In this document: positions 11,900 through 22,673 of the stretch, in pieces
How the letters are laid out: every line of letters begins with the position of its first letter
Numbering within the stretch: position 1 is the first letter of the stretch
NCBI GenBank assembly: GCA_037043235.1
Contig: JAWRVZ010000077.1
Coordinates: 1,640,501-1,704,500 of the forward strand
Direction of reading: 5' to 3'
Length of the DNA stretch: 64,000 bases
Origin: Rhodeus uyekii
Taxonomy: Eukaryota; Chordata; Actinopteri; Cypriniformes; Acheilognathidae
Notes under the pieces: generated by a model
The model's input: the letters and a program-made list of their open reading frames with translations, nothing else
The model's database searches: none
Told to the model about the DNA's origin: nothing
Translations under genes and position numbers: made by a program

Positions 11900-12017
11900 A
11901 TTCTTCTGCGTCTGTGATGTTGGACTTTGAGTTGGACCAGTTCCATGTCTATTTGCCAAGTGCTTTTGAAAAAGTCCACAGCTCAGCAGCAGAAAAAGAC
12001 AAAATCGCCCTGTCAAG
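11900..12017 (+). pseudogene. orphan exon-like block with splice donor, unit 2 copy
   Basis: An open stretch reads SASVMLDFELDQFHVYLPSA, then FEKVHSSAAEKDKIALS, and ends exactly at TCAAG|GTAAATT, a good donor. Upstream is a weak acceptor-like CCTTGACCAAG. It is duplicated with the C2 genes at 9609 (truncated) and 15536. I do not recognise the protein. It could be an exon of a neighbouring gene dragged along by the duplication, or an alternative 5' exon of the C2 gene 0.7 kb downstream. Confidence 0.45.
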
Positions 12018-12614
12018 GTAAATTAAGAAATTACCATTTGTTTCTTCTAAAATTATGTATTCAGAAGGTACATCAGTTTGAGCTTCTGGGCAAAAATATA
12101 ATTTTCCAGCTGTTGCTTTAGTTTTCCTTTTGCCTACTAGCTATTGTTAGGATCTTATAAATAAACACACCTTTACTGTCATCGCCCTTTTTGAGAATAG
12201 ATGCAAAAATTCACTATCCATAACATAAATGGTTGTATTTCAGGAATGCTTTGGAATATAGACCTGCGCTTTAAAGAACACACTCAGCAGATTATTAATC
12301 ACTTCAAAGACGAAAGTCTCAAATAGTTCTGGAAGTTTAAATTTACTGTAAAATGTAGACATGATTGTTTGGATAAATTTTCGACAATCTTAAATATTTG
12401 AATTTTTCTGAATTACAGAGCATTAAATTGGAGGTAGAAACAAACTGTGCTCTGCTTATAATTCTCATGAAAAACCTACAATTAAAACAATGTTTATGCA
12501 CATTTGCTGACTTGACCCATTTAAATTTGCCCACTTGTTACATGAAAGTTGTATCAGCAAATCTAATAACAGATCCGTAACAGATTAAAGATTAATTGAT
12601 CACCAAGTGAAAGA

Positions 12615-12688
12615 ATTGTGCAATACTGAATGCTTTATAAAGGGGGCACAAATCTAAAAGCATGCACAAAATTCCTGATACATTCGAG
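12615..12688 (+). promoter_or_regulatory. C2-protein gene 2 promoter and 5' non-coding exon
   Basis: ATTGTGCAAT lies at 12615-12624, TATAAAG at 12636-12642, and the leader exon ends CATTCGAG at 12688 before GTAAGC. The acceptor CAG ends at 12784. It is nearly identical to the unit 1 promoter across at least 80 bp, more so than the surrounding non-coding sequence. Confidence 0.7.
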
Positions 12689-12786
12689 GTAAGCCATCTT
12701 TACCATCACATCACACCTTTAGACATTATTGCGCATTTTGAATTTTGTGTGTATTCATCACTGAAGCTGTATTGTTTCTGACAGAT

Positions 12787-13191
12787 ATGGCAGTGGTTTG
12801 TAATCTTCAGCTGGTGTCTCTGGTCGTGCTGGTCCTGGCATCTCAGCTGGACTTTGCCAGAGCTGATGTTCGAGTTTTTGGCTTACGTGCCAGAGACCTC
12901 ACCGGTGATCCTGCTGGAAACAAACCTGATCCATATGTCAAGATCTGGTGTGGCTCTACTTTTGGAGGGCAGACAGAATTTATCAAGGATACTGCTCATC
13001 CTACATGGTCTGCACAATTCTATTTCCCAAATTGCAAAGTAAATGAAAACCTGGAGTTTGAGGTGTGGGACAAAGACCTGTATTATGATGACAAACTGGG
13101 CACATGTAACACACAGGTGCGAAATGAGACTGTTAAAATTGCTTGTTATCTGGGTGAAGGAACACTGTTTTACAACTATGAAGCGAAATAA
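12787..13191 (+). CDS. small secreted C2-domain protein, copy 2
   Basis: This 134-aa paralogue of the protein at 10022 has an identical signal peptide and a nearly identical first half. The second half has diverged: the segment after VWDKDL reads YYDDKLGTCNTQVRNETVK, and the C-terminal strand has YLGEGTLF instead of the FLKKGTLF of copy 1 (YLKKGTLF in copy 3). It is therefore more acidic there. An N-glycosylation sequon (NET) is unique to this copy. The Ca2+-loop Asp residues are kept. The stop is TAA after NYEAK. Polyadenylation signal AATAAA lies at 13572. The 5' leader exon and intron match the other copies. Confidence 0.85.
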   Translation: MAVVCNLQLVSLVVLVLASQLDFARADVRVFGLRARDLTGDPAGNKPDPYVKIWCGSTFGGQTEFIKDTAHPTWSAQFYFPNCKVNENLEFEVWDKDLYYDDKLGTCNTQVRNETVKIACYLGEGTLFYNYEAK

Positions 13192-14033
13192 ACCTGTTCA
13201 GTAGTTTGTAAAGCTACTTTGAGACATTAATCCTATATAACAATTGAACTGCTCACTCCCAGTGTTGTGCATTGACTGAAGTAGGCTATTCATGTACTTT
13301 TTACTTTTCATTTTAATCTTTCAATTAATAAAATAAATAAAAAATATATGCTTTCACTTTCCTTTAGTCCTTCCATCCTCCAGGCTTATCTGACTCCAAG
13401 CAATGTCTGAAACTTTGTATTGTGAGCACTCTTGTGTACTTTTGCCTCTTTAGGACAAATCTCTTTCTGTATTCCTCAAATTGTAAATCGCTTTGGATAA
13501 AAGCGATTGCTAAATGAATAAATGTAAATGCAATCTATTTATGTAAATGAGTGCATTCACAAAACAATATTAATAAAGCCATGAATCAAATAAAACTTGA
13601 TTTAGTGTGAATTGAGACTTCAATATAAGGGTGTTTATTAAGAGACACCTCTCATTCTCAAATGTTTGTGCCATTTAGTTTTGCTTCTCTTTCTTCTCAG
13701 ATTAATTTTCCACTTGCAGCAAGTGATAAATCCCCCCATTCAAGTGTAAAGCACACATTTTATACTCGTAAACATTAGCATTTCGCACTCGTTTTTTGTT
13801 TTTATGCCACAGAACAGGTAGTGTAAACCTAAATGTATTCTTAAATGATAAGCCAACTATAACTCTGCTATAGAAAATCAGACGAATTCACATGTGGATT
13901 ATTGAGGTGAATGAGGGTGACGATCAAGCTCCAAAAAAACATTAAAATGGTCAGTATATTTAAAGTATTCTTAATTCGTTCAGTGTGTGTAAATGAGAAG
14001 AAGAAAAATTGGTTATTGTTTTCTTAAGTTTAT

Positions 14034-14155
14034 TTGGCTCGTTCATGAATGAATCACTGGAATCGAATCGTTTTAAATTATTCATTCAATTCTTGTCTTT
14101 TTAAACAATTCACTCGATCCGAATCGTTTTAAATGATTCACTCGCGATTTGGAAG
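14034..14155. repeat. GAATCG/GATTCA palindrome array, unit 2
   Basis: This is the shorter counterpart of 11071-11300, with GAATCGTTTTAAATGATTC-type palindromes, followed by the same GGAAGACAGCGGAG block. Confidence 0.6.
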
Positions 14156-15535
14156 ACAGCGGAGTTGAAGCTCATCAGTTATTAACGACGTTAATTTGGG
14201 TTTGTTTGTCACATAAAACCATCACATGACTTAATAAGGATTTGGATAAAGCAAACGAGTCTTATCAGATAACTTTTATGGTGTTTTCTTGCCTTTTTTT
14301 TAGCGTGTCCAGCACTCATTCACTGTCATTGCAATGACAAAAAGATTGACCATTACATACTTTAAAAACTCTTCCACTGAAAGATAACCATACGGATTTT
14401 CTTCTAGTGATTTTCATTCAGTGTTTCTTCAGTTAACTCTTCATTCAGTTACTTTATTATGTCTCATGTCTACTGTACTGCAATCTGTGTTATCAGTGAT
14501 CCATTTCAGAGTGTTATTTGTGAGTGTTCACTTTTAATCTGTCATATTATACTGTATGTTCATGCTATCCAATCTGCATCTGATGCACAAAGAATGAGGA
14601 GTTGTTTTGGATAAAATACTTTCTTCTACACTGCATCCTTACCGTATCAGGATGTATTGAGTGTTATTTGCGTCTGTATGATATGTACATAGCACTACAC
14701 CACATGATAAAGGTGTGAATGACACCACTTGTGCACATGCACTCTGTGCCCTGTCCTTCCAAACGTTTACGTGCACTATGTGTCTTTTCCTTGAGCAACA
14801 CCCTCTTCTCCATTTTGGTGGCATATTGGATTCAGTTGGACCAGCAATCAATGAAATAAAGTCATTGCAGTTCCATATCCTTTATTAATAAGCAGTGGAG
14901 ACGTTTTGTTTAAATAGTTTATCGTCATTTATTTAAATAGGAGTTTTACCTCTGAATCACACATGAGCATTTCTGTATTTGTGAGATTCTTAACAAAATG
15001 GTTTTAGTCTGTTTTCTAACAAAAACAAATGTACATAAAAAAATACTAATAAAAGTCATAAATTGAATATTTAAAACTTAGGGTTTAGCTGTTTACAATC
15101 ACCTATTATTTGCCCTATTTACCTTGCTTCTCTTCCTGTTCACAATCCAAGAGTTAAATTATATACATCCCAATTTTATTCAAATGTTTATTCTATTCCG
15201 AGAGATGATTGAAATAATATTTATTTCAAGACTGAGATCATGCTACGTACTGCAAAGTTACCTACCCAAAATACTCTCAAGAGCACATTACTGTGCACTT
15301 TGATTAAAAAAACAAAACATTCTTGTGCTGTAATTCCAGTTTAGTTAACAATTATAGTTATTCACAAAAATGCACCACACGACTCCCGACTCCCTACTGT
15401 CTTTTGGCTAAGATTTAGGCAGGTATTCTCATCCAGACACAGTTATGCAATTTGTTTGAAATTTAAATTGACTATGCATATAAAATAGTATAAAAAGCTA
15501 CAAATGCTTTAAGAGAATCTTTTGTCCTTGACCAG

Positions 15536-15634
15536 ATGTTGGACTTTGAGTTGGACCAGTTCCATGTCTATTTGCCAAGTGCTTTTGAAAAAGTCCACAG
15601 CTCAGCAGCTGAAAAAGACAAATGCCCTCTCAAG
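15536..15634 (+). pseudogene. orphan exon-like block, unit 3 copy
   Basis: The block encodes MLDFELDQFHVYLPSAFEKV, then HSSAAEKDKCPLK, ending CAAG|GTAAATT. Small changes relative to unit 2 (AAAATCGCCCTGTC to AAATGCCCTCTC) alter only the last residues. The 17 bases before the ATG in unit 2 are missing here, so CCTTGACCAG abuts ATG. Confidence 0.45.
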
Positions 15635-16062
15635 GTAAATTAAGAAATTACCATTTACATATAAAATATACAATGTATTCGGAAGGTACATCAGTTTGAG
15701 CTTTTGGTCAAAAATATAATTTTCCTTGGTTTCTTTAATTTCCATTTGCCTAAACACCCCTTTACTGTCATGAAGACATAATTATTTGGATACGTTTTTG
15801 ACAATCTTAAATATTAGAATGTTTCTGAATTGCTGGGCATGAAATTGGAGGGAGAAACAAACTTTTTTCTGCTTATAATGCTTGTGAAAAGCCTGCTTTT
15901 GTAGCTTCCTCAGGACAATGAATGATTAAAACAGGGTTTTTTTCACTCTTGCTGACTTCACATTTAAATTTGCCAACATTTTACATGGGAAAAAGTTGTA
16001 TCAGCAAATCTGATAACCAATATGTGTGGAATTAAACCACCTGTCAATCACCAAGTGAAAGA

Positions 16063-16136
16063 ATTGTGCAATACTGAATGCTTTATAAAGGGGGCTAGGA
16101 TCTAAAGACATGCACAAAATTTCTGATACATTGAAG
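16063..16136 (+). promoter_or_regulatory. C2-protein gene 3 promoter and 5' non-coding exon
   Basis: ATTGTGCAAT lies at 16063-16072, TATAAAG at 16084-16090, and the leader exon ends CATTGAAG at 16136 before GTAAGC. The acceptor CAG ends at 16233. Confidence 0.7.
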
Positions 16137-16235
16137 GTAAGCCATCTTTACCATCACATCATATCTTTAGACCTAATTTGTGCATTTTGAATATTGTGTG
16201 TATTCATCATTGAAGCTGTATTGTTTCTGACAGAT

Positions 16236-16640
16236 ATGGCAGTGGTTTGTAATCTTCAGCTGGTGTCTCTGGTCGTGCTGGTCCTGGCGTCTCAGCTGGA
16301 CTTTGCCAGAGCTGATGTTCGAGTTTTTGGCTTACATGCCAGAGACCTCACCGGTGATGCTGCTGGAAACAAACCGGATCCATATGTCAAGATCTGGTGT
16401 GGCTCTACTTTTGGAGGGCAGACAGAATATATCAAGGATACTGCTCATCCTACATGGTCTGCACAATTCAATTTCCCAAATTGCAAAGTAAATGAAAGCC
16501 TGAAGATGGAGGTGTGGGACAAAGACCTGAATTTTGATGATAAGTTGGACACATGTACCAAACAGGTGCAATACGGATCTATCAACATTGTTTGTTATCT
16601 GAAAAAAGGAACACTGTTTTACAACTATGAAGCGAAATAA
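16236..16640 (+). CDS. small secreted C2-domain protein, copy 3
   Basis: This 134-aa paralogue has an identical signal peptide. The first half is nearly that of copy 2. The second half (LKMEVWDKDLNFDDKL, QVQYGSINI) is nearly that of copy 1, so it looks mosaic. One conserved Gly is changed: KLGTC in the other copies is KLDTC here. Candidate Ca2+ ligands and the four Cys are retained. The stop is TAA after NYEAK. AATAAA lies at 17012. Copies 1-3 are all intact, so selection probably maintains them. Confidence 0.85.
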   Translation: MAVVCNLQLVSLVVLVLASQLDFARADVRVFGLHARDLTGDAAGNKPDPYVKIWCGSTFGGQTEYIKDTAHPTWSAQFNFPNCKVNESLKMEVWDKDLNFDDKLDTCTKQVQYGSINIVCYLKKGTLFYNYEAK

Positions 16641-17342
16641 ACCTGTTCAGCAGTTTGTAATGCTACTTTGAGACATTCATCCTATATAACAATAAACTGG
16701 TCTGCTCACTCTGAGTTTTGTGCATTGACTGATGTAGGCTATTCACTACTTTTTACTTTTCATTTTAATCTTTCAATTAATAAAAAAAAAATGTATGCTT
16801 TCACTTTCCTTTAGTCCCTCCATTCTCCAGGCTTATACGACTTCGAGGATATCTGAAACTTTGTACTGTAAGCACTCTTGTGTACGTGTGCCTTTTTAGG
16901 ACAAATCACTTTCTGCATTCCTCAAGTTGTAAGTCTTTTTGGATAAAAGTTATTTCTAAATGAATAAATGTAAATGCAATCTAATATAATATGTAAGTGC
17001 AATACAATACTAATAAAGCCATAAATCAAATAAAACTTGATTTAGTGTGAGTTGAGGAGTAGAGGCATTTAATACGTGAGACTTTAGTATAAGATTTATT
17101 AAAATTTAGCACAGAACGGGTAGTGTAAACTTAAATTCATTCTTAAATGATAAGCCAACTATAACTCTGCTATAGAAAATCAGACGACTTCACATGTGTA
17201 TTATTGAGGTGAATAAGGGTGACGATCAAGCTAAAAAAAACACCATAAAAATGGTCAACATTACTATATAATAGTATATTCAAAGTATTCTGAATCTGTA
17301 TGTGTATACGAGACCAAAAAAATAGGTTATTGTTTTCTCAAG

Positions 17343-17465
17343 TTTCCTTGGCTCATTCAGGAATGAATCACTCGAGTTGAATCGTTTAAATGATTCACTC
17401 ATTTCGAATCTTTTAAACAATTCACTTCATCCGAATCGTTTAAATTATTCACTCGCGATTCGGAA
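17343..17465. repeat. GAATCG/GATTCA palindrome array, unit 3
   Basis: This is the third counterpart of 11071-11300. The first palindrome is altered (GAATCGTTTAAATGATTC, one T shorter), which makes it a better palindrome. Confidence 0.55.
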
Positions 17466-17692
17466 GACAGCGGAGGTGAAGCTCATCAGGTATTATTAAC
17501 GACATTAATTTGGGTTTGTTTGCCACATAAAGCCATCACATGACTTAATAAGGATATAAATGTAGCAGACGAGTCTTATCGGATCACTTTTCTGGTGTTT
17601 TCTTGCCTTTTTTTGCGTGACAGTCTCCAGCACTCATTCACTGTCATTACAATGACAAGAAGATTGACCATTACATACTTTACAAACGGATT

Positions 17693-18492
17693 TCCACATG
17701 AAGGTGAGTAAAAGACGACAAAATTATATTTTTTTTCATGAACTAGTCTTTTAATATGCATTTCAAGGCTGAGATTATGCATCATACTGTAGCGAAACCC
17801 AAAATAACATCAAGAGCACATGACAAAGAATGTCTTTATGAAATTTATTAGATTTAGGCAGGTTTTAACAGCAGACACAGTTATATTAAAAGGAACCCCA
17901 AGTCTTACTAACTGCTCTTATCAAACAGGATAAAGTGCATTAACAGTTAAACAGATCCAACAAATAAAATGAGAAAAGAACATTATCTGCTGATCTGTCT
18001 GTTTATTGTAGGGCATTGAGAGCATAATGAAAATCAAATTAAACACCAACTGAGACTTCAAGTCTTTAAAACAAATGATTCTCTCTGAAACATTTAAAGT
18101 TAATCTCAAACAAAAACATGTTTACAATGAATAATGCAATTCACCCACGACAGCTTAATAGATTTTTGTGTAATATATGCCACACTGATTGCCCACCTGC
18201 AACATAACTTATATTTTTCTTAATGGTTGACATTGATAAACTGTCCTAAAACAGTTTAAATGAACATTTCTGTTATATAGGGTTTATTTAGATTAAATCA
18301 GACCCAAAGCTACACATTAAGTATTCATTCTCACCCTGGACCAATGACATCTACTGATCTGAAACCCGAAATGCGGCATTAATAGACCCGTGTTATTGAA
18401 GCATTATGTGTCCGGGTGCTTGAAGGTAAAGCCATCAAACCACTCATTCATATATAGGTGGGATCTGGTATGGTTATTATCAGGCAACAAGC
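17693..18492 (-). other. optn: intergenic end of the duplication and probable optn 3' UTR
   Basis: This region lies downstream of the optn stop on the minus strand. Minus-strand AATAAA signals fall at 18283-18288, 18002-18007 and 17844-17849, any of which could end the optn transcript. No coding signal was found. Confidence 0.5.
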
Positions 18493-21400
18493 TCAGATGA
18501 TGCAATCCATGATGTGGATCTGCAGGGAGTCCAGGTCAGGTAGGACTTCCCCACATTTGGGACAAGCATGTTCTGGAATATTCTGCTCCTGCCAATCACC
18601 TGAGGAAGAAAGGGGTCTATGTTAATTGTCCTTTTGTTGTCACAGTAGCATAAAGCTGTACAATATGGGCTCTTAAGGGTAAGGGAGCGCCTCTACCTCC
18701 TTGCAGGTGGTGTGGAGGTGCGGGGCCTTGTGGATTGGCCCCACATGGGACATGTCTCCTCTGCATCTCACTCATGGAATGCCTGAAGCATGAAAACAAT
18801 TCTGTTTCAATTTGCACAGAGGTCACATGCGAGTGGGTAAGTGTTTGAAGTTTCTGACGTACCTGCCAAGAGAATCCATTTCCTCCTGAAGTTGACTGTT
18901 TTGTTTCTTCACGTACTCCAACTGAGTGGCCAAACGCTCTTTCTCCTCATGAATCTTCTCCCGAGCTGCTCGTTCTGCATAGAAGTCTGAGGAATATATC
19001 TCTGCCTGTGTGTGTGTACACACAAGAAAAAAAAAATCATAATTACTTTAAAAAGTTAAAGATACAGATCGTAAAGAACTTGAAAAAGTGGAAGGATGCA
19101 GTTTTTCTTTATTATTAACTCGTTCCCCAACAGCATTTTTTATTTTGAATTTTCACAATCGTCTCATGGTCTCCAGAACGTTTCATTCAATGAATCTGAA
19201 CGCAAAATCTTTTCCCCCTAACGTATAACAGTGAAGTAAGTGGCGAGGAAAGAGTTAATGAAATGAAGTGATATTTAGTCAGTCGGCCATACCACAGTGC
19301 AATCGTTTGTACCTGAGCCTGGAAAACAGAGATGGTCTCTAGCTCCTTTTCCTTCTTGAAGATTTCCGTCTTCATCTCATCAATCTTCAGCTGTTTATCT
19401 GCCAGCGCCTTTTCAGCCGCATTAAACCTGGTTCTGAGGTCATCGTACTCTTCCTGTGACACACTACCCTGATCACACACAGACACACACACAATGAGGT
19501 AAAAAAGATGAAGAATCAAAACACTCAGAAAACAAAATGAAAGCTAATTGCATTTAAATTTAAAAAAATAGCACTAATACCCAAAAATATGAAAATACAG
19601 TGGAGTTCGGTTATGTCGACGGCCTCGGGGGTTGCAAAAAAGCATCGAGATAACCGATGATCGAGAACCAACAGCCAATATGCCGATTTATTTGATCATT
19701 AGTCACGAGATAACCATGTGAAGTGGCGAATGTGTCCCTCTTTTGTGCGCAAGATATCAGGGTTCGGTGACATAAAAGAATTGACATAACCAATAAGAAA
19801 ATGCTTAGACAAATAGAGAGTTTGGCGGTTGGCGAGTTAACCGAGGTCGAGATGAACTCCAATGTATTTGTAGTTAACAGTTAAACCTAAATAATAGCAT
19901 CTGGTCAAATGCATAAATGTCATGCTGAAGTTTTTGTGAAAGGAAGCTGGTAAAAGTCTCTATAGCAGAGTGACTTGATTGATGATTTCATTATTTTGTA
20001 CCTCTCTCTTCTTCTTTTCCTCTTGGAGTTCATTGTAGTCTTCAAACAGCTTGGTGTATGCATCTTTCAGCTGGTTCAGGTTGTTCCTGGCCAAGAAAGA
20101 TAAGAGGAGATGCGACTATTATGAAAACATCTAGATAACACCTCCAATCCACTTGGGACTCCATATTTCCCCTGTGCAACTGTACGTTTCGGTAGGCATC
20201 GAGCTGCACTCACTTCTCATCCTGAGTTTTCTTCTGTTCAAGTTTAATAGCAGCCTGGAGACTTTCCATCTGAACCTTCAGACTTTCGTTCTCAGCCTGG
20301 GCCTTCTGTTTCTCTCCGAGCTGAGTCCTTAAGGTGCCCACATCCTGCTCCAAATCCTTACACCTGCAGAGAGACGGCAGGAGATTGGAGAGCTGGAGAT
20401 TTTGTAAAGCTTTGAGTCAAAGTTACAAGAAAGAAAAAGTGCAACCAAATGTATTACTGATTCTTGGTTGAATGAAGTGAATAGATAAACACAACGCTCA
20501 TGAGCTGCTGTGTTGTTAACACACTCTGGGTGCTTTGGGTCATTGTCTTGTTGCATCTAACAACAGGCTTTTCAACTTTAGCTGACCTTACATATGGAAA
20601 TAAGATTTGCATTTCCAGAAGGAACACAATAACGTTTGAAACAGTGTATGATAAGCCATTTAGTCTCATCTGCATACGTTTAATACTTAGAAAAAGATAT
20701 AATGCTAATTAAAAGCATATATTTTTTTATATTTAAAAAATAATATAATAAAAGCTGAATTTTCAGCATCATTACTTCAGTGTCACATGATCCTCCAGAA
20801 ATCATTCTAATATGATGATTGGCTGCTAAAGAAACATTTCTTCTTATTATTATCATCAATGTTGATAACAGTTGTGCTGCTTACTATTTTTGTGGAAATG
20901 GTGAATTTTTTATTTTTTAAGTTCAAGTTCAATTGCAGTTCAATTAACAGCACTCATTTGCATTTATTAAAGCACTTAATAAATCTAAATCTTTTGTAAC
21001 ATTATAAATATCTTCACTGTTACTTTTGATCAATGTAGTGCAAAAGTATTAATTTCTCTTTCTCTTTTTTAAATCTTACCACAAATGTTTAAATGCTATC
21101 ATTGTTTTCACAAACATGTTAAGCAGCAAAAACTGATTTCATCATTGATAACAATATTGAAAATTTCTTGAGCACCAAATCATCATATCAGAATGATTTG
21201 TGAAGGATCATGTGACACTGAAGACTGGAATAAAAAAAAAAAAATACATTAACAAATATTTGAAGTTAATATTATTTCACAATATTATTGTTTTTACTGT
21301 ATTTTTCATCGAATAAAAAATACAGGCTTGGGAAGCAGAAGAGACTTCTTATTGTGTAAGCAAAAAATTAATGTAAATGCTTATGATGTTGTTGGTGACT

Positions 21401-22642
21401 GGCGTTTCTGACCTGTCCTGCAGATTTCTTTTCATGTTCTCAGCATCGTCTAGTTTGACCTGAGCTTGTTTCAGTTCGTTACAGAGCTTCAACAACTGAT
21501 CCTCCAGATTCTTCACCGCGGCACTTGACTGGAAAAAACAAAAGTACACAAAATCGTTTGCTTCCTCAAATGAAGTGTAAACTCAAAGTTGTCACACACT
21601 AAACAATTTTCTTTTAGTTTCAAATTCCCAGACAAGACTGTCCCCAAAGACCACAGCCACAGGAATGTTTGGATCGAACTACAACTTCAAAAATTGCTAG
21701 AAAAAAATTATCCTGATTCTCCTACATTGATTTCAGTTGTACTGGGGAGAGACGTCTGTGCGCTGCTGTCAACGTGATCCAGTCTGTTCTCTAACTCTGC
21801 AATTCTGCAAATACACACATAAAAGAGGCTGAAACGTCTTGCGTTCTGTTTCTGAGAGGCTGTGTGAAATGATGGCGTACCTCTTGCGTGCCTCCAGGAG
21901 AGTGATCTGCAGTTTCTCCTTCTCATCGGTCTCGGCTCTGAGGGAGTGAAGCAGCTGTCTCACCGTCTGCTCCTCCGACTCCGCCTTTGGCCTGTGTGTG
22001 TGCACAGTTATCAAAATGAGCACCTGATATAGGCTTCGATCGTCTTTATGGAATTGGTCCAGAGTAATCATGACCCTTAACCCTTCCGTATTCGTTTAAT
22101 TAATGAATCTGTTTTCCCATTTAAGATGAACTGTCCCCAAAACAGTGACGTTTGTTTCTGCCAATGATTAAAACATCCCAATGCCAGTCTTCAGTGTCGC
22201 ATTCAGAAATCATTTTTGCATCACAGAAATAAGTGATATTTTAAAGTATTTCTTTCAGTATTTTTGATCAAAGAAATCCAGGCTTGATGAGCAAACATTA
22301 AAATACTAGCGTTTCCAATCTTTCGTGCTTATAATCGCAATTCAGAATTTATAACATGTAGTTTATATCTCACATCTCGCTATTGTGAGAATTGTTTTAC
22401 TTTTGAGTCGCAGTTATCTTTTCGATTGTTTTATTCCGTGGCAGAAACAAGCTTCCATATTCTAGGAAAACAAACAATAGCTAAATAGATTTGGTTAAGA
22501 AGGAGCATTTGGATGGAAATGGCAGTGCTTACATGCCGAAAGCAGATAAGTCCTTTGGTGTATCGGGCAAATCTCTGGTCACTTTTAAATCGCCTTCCTG
22601 TACAGAGAGTGATAAACTGAGCATCACGCTGTCCCTTCACTG

Positions 22643-22673
<31 letters not shown>

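Larger units (their letters stand above)
11537..14394 (+). repeat. tandem duplication unit 2 (C2-gene cassette)
   Basis: This is the second head-to-tail unit, with the same landmarks as unit 1 in the same order. It has the longest orphan exon-like block. It carries a SINE-tail insertion (about 13487-13535, GTAAATCGCTTTGGATAAAA) after the C2 gene that is absent from unit 1. Confidence 0.85.
14395..17692 (+). repeat. tandem duplication unit 3 (C2-gene cassette)
   Basis: This is the third unit. Its left part resembles unit 1 more than unit 2 (the TTACTTTATTATGTCTCATG block is shared by 9071 and 14451 but missing in unit 2). It has extra non-homologous sequence at about 15020-15520. It shares the SINE-tail insertion with unit 2. 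Homology stops at about 17692, where an unrelated repeat end (GAAGGTGAGTAAAAGACGAC) begins. Confidence 0.8.
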
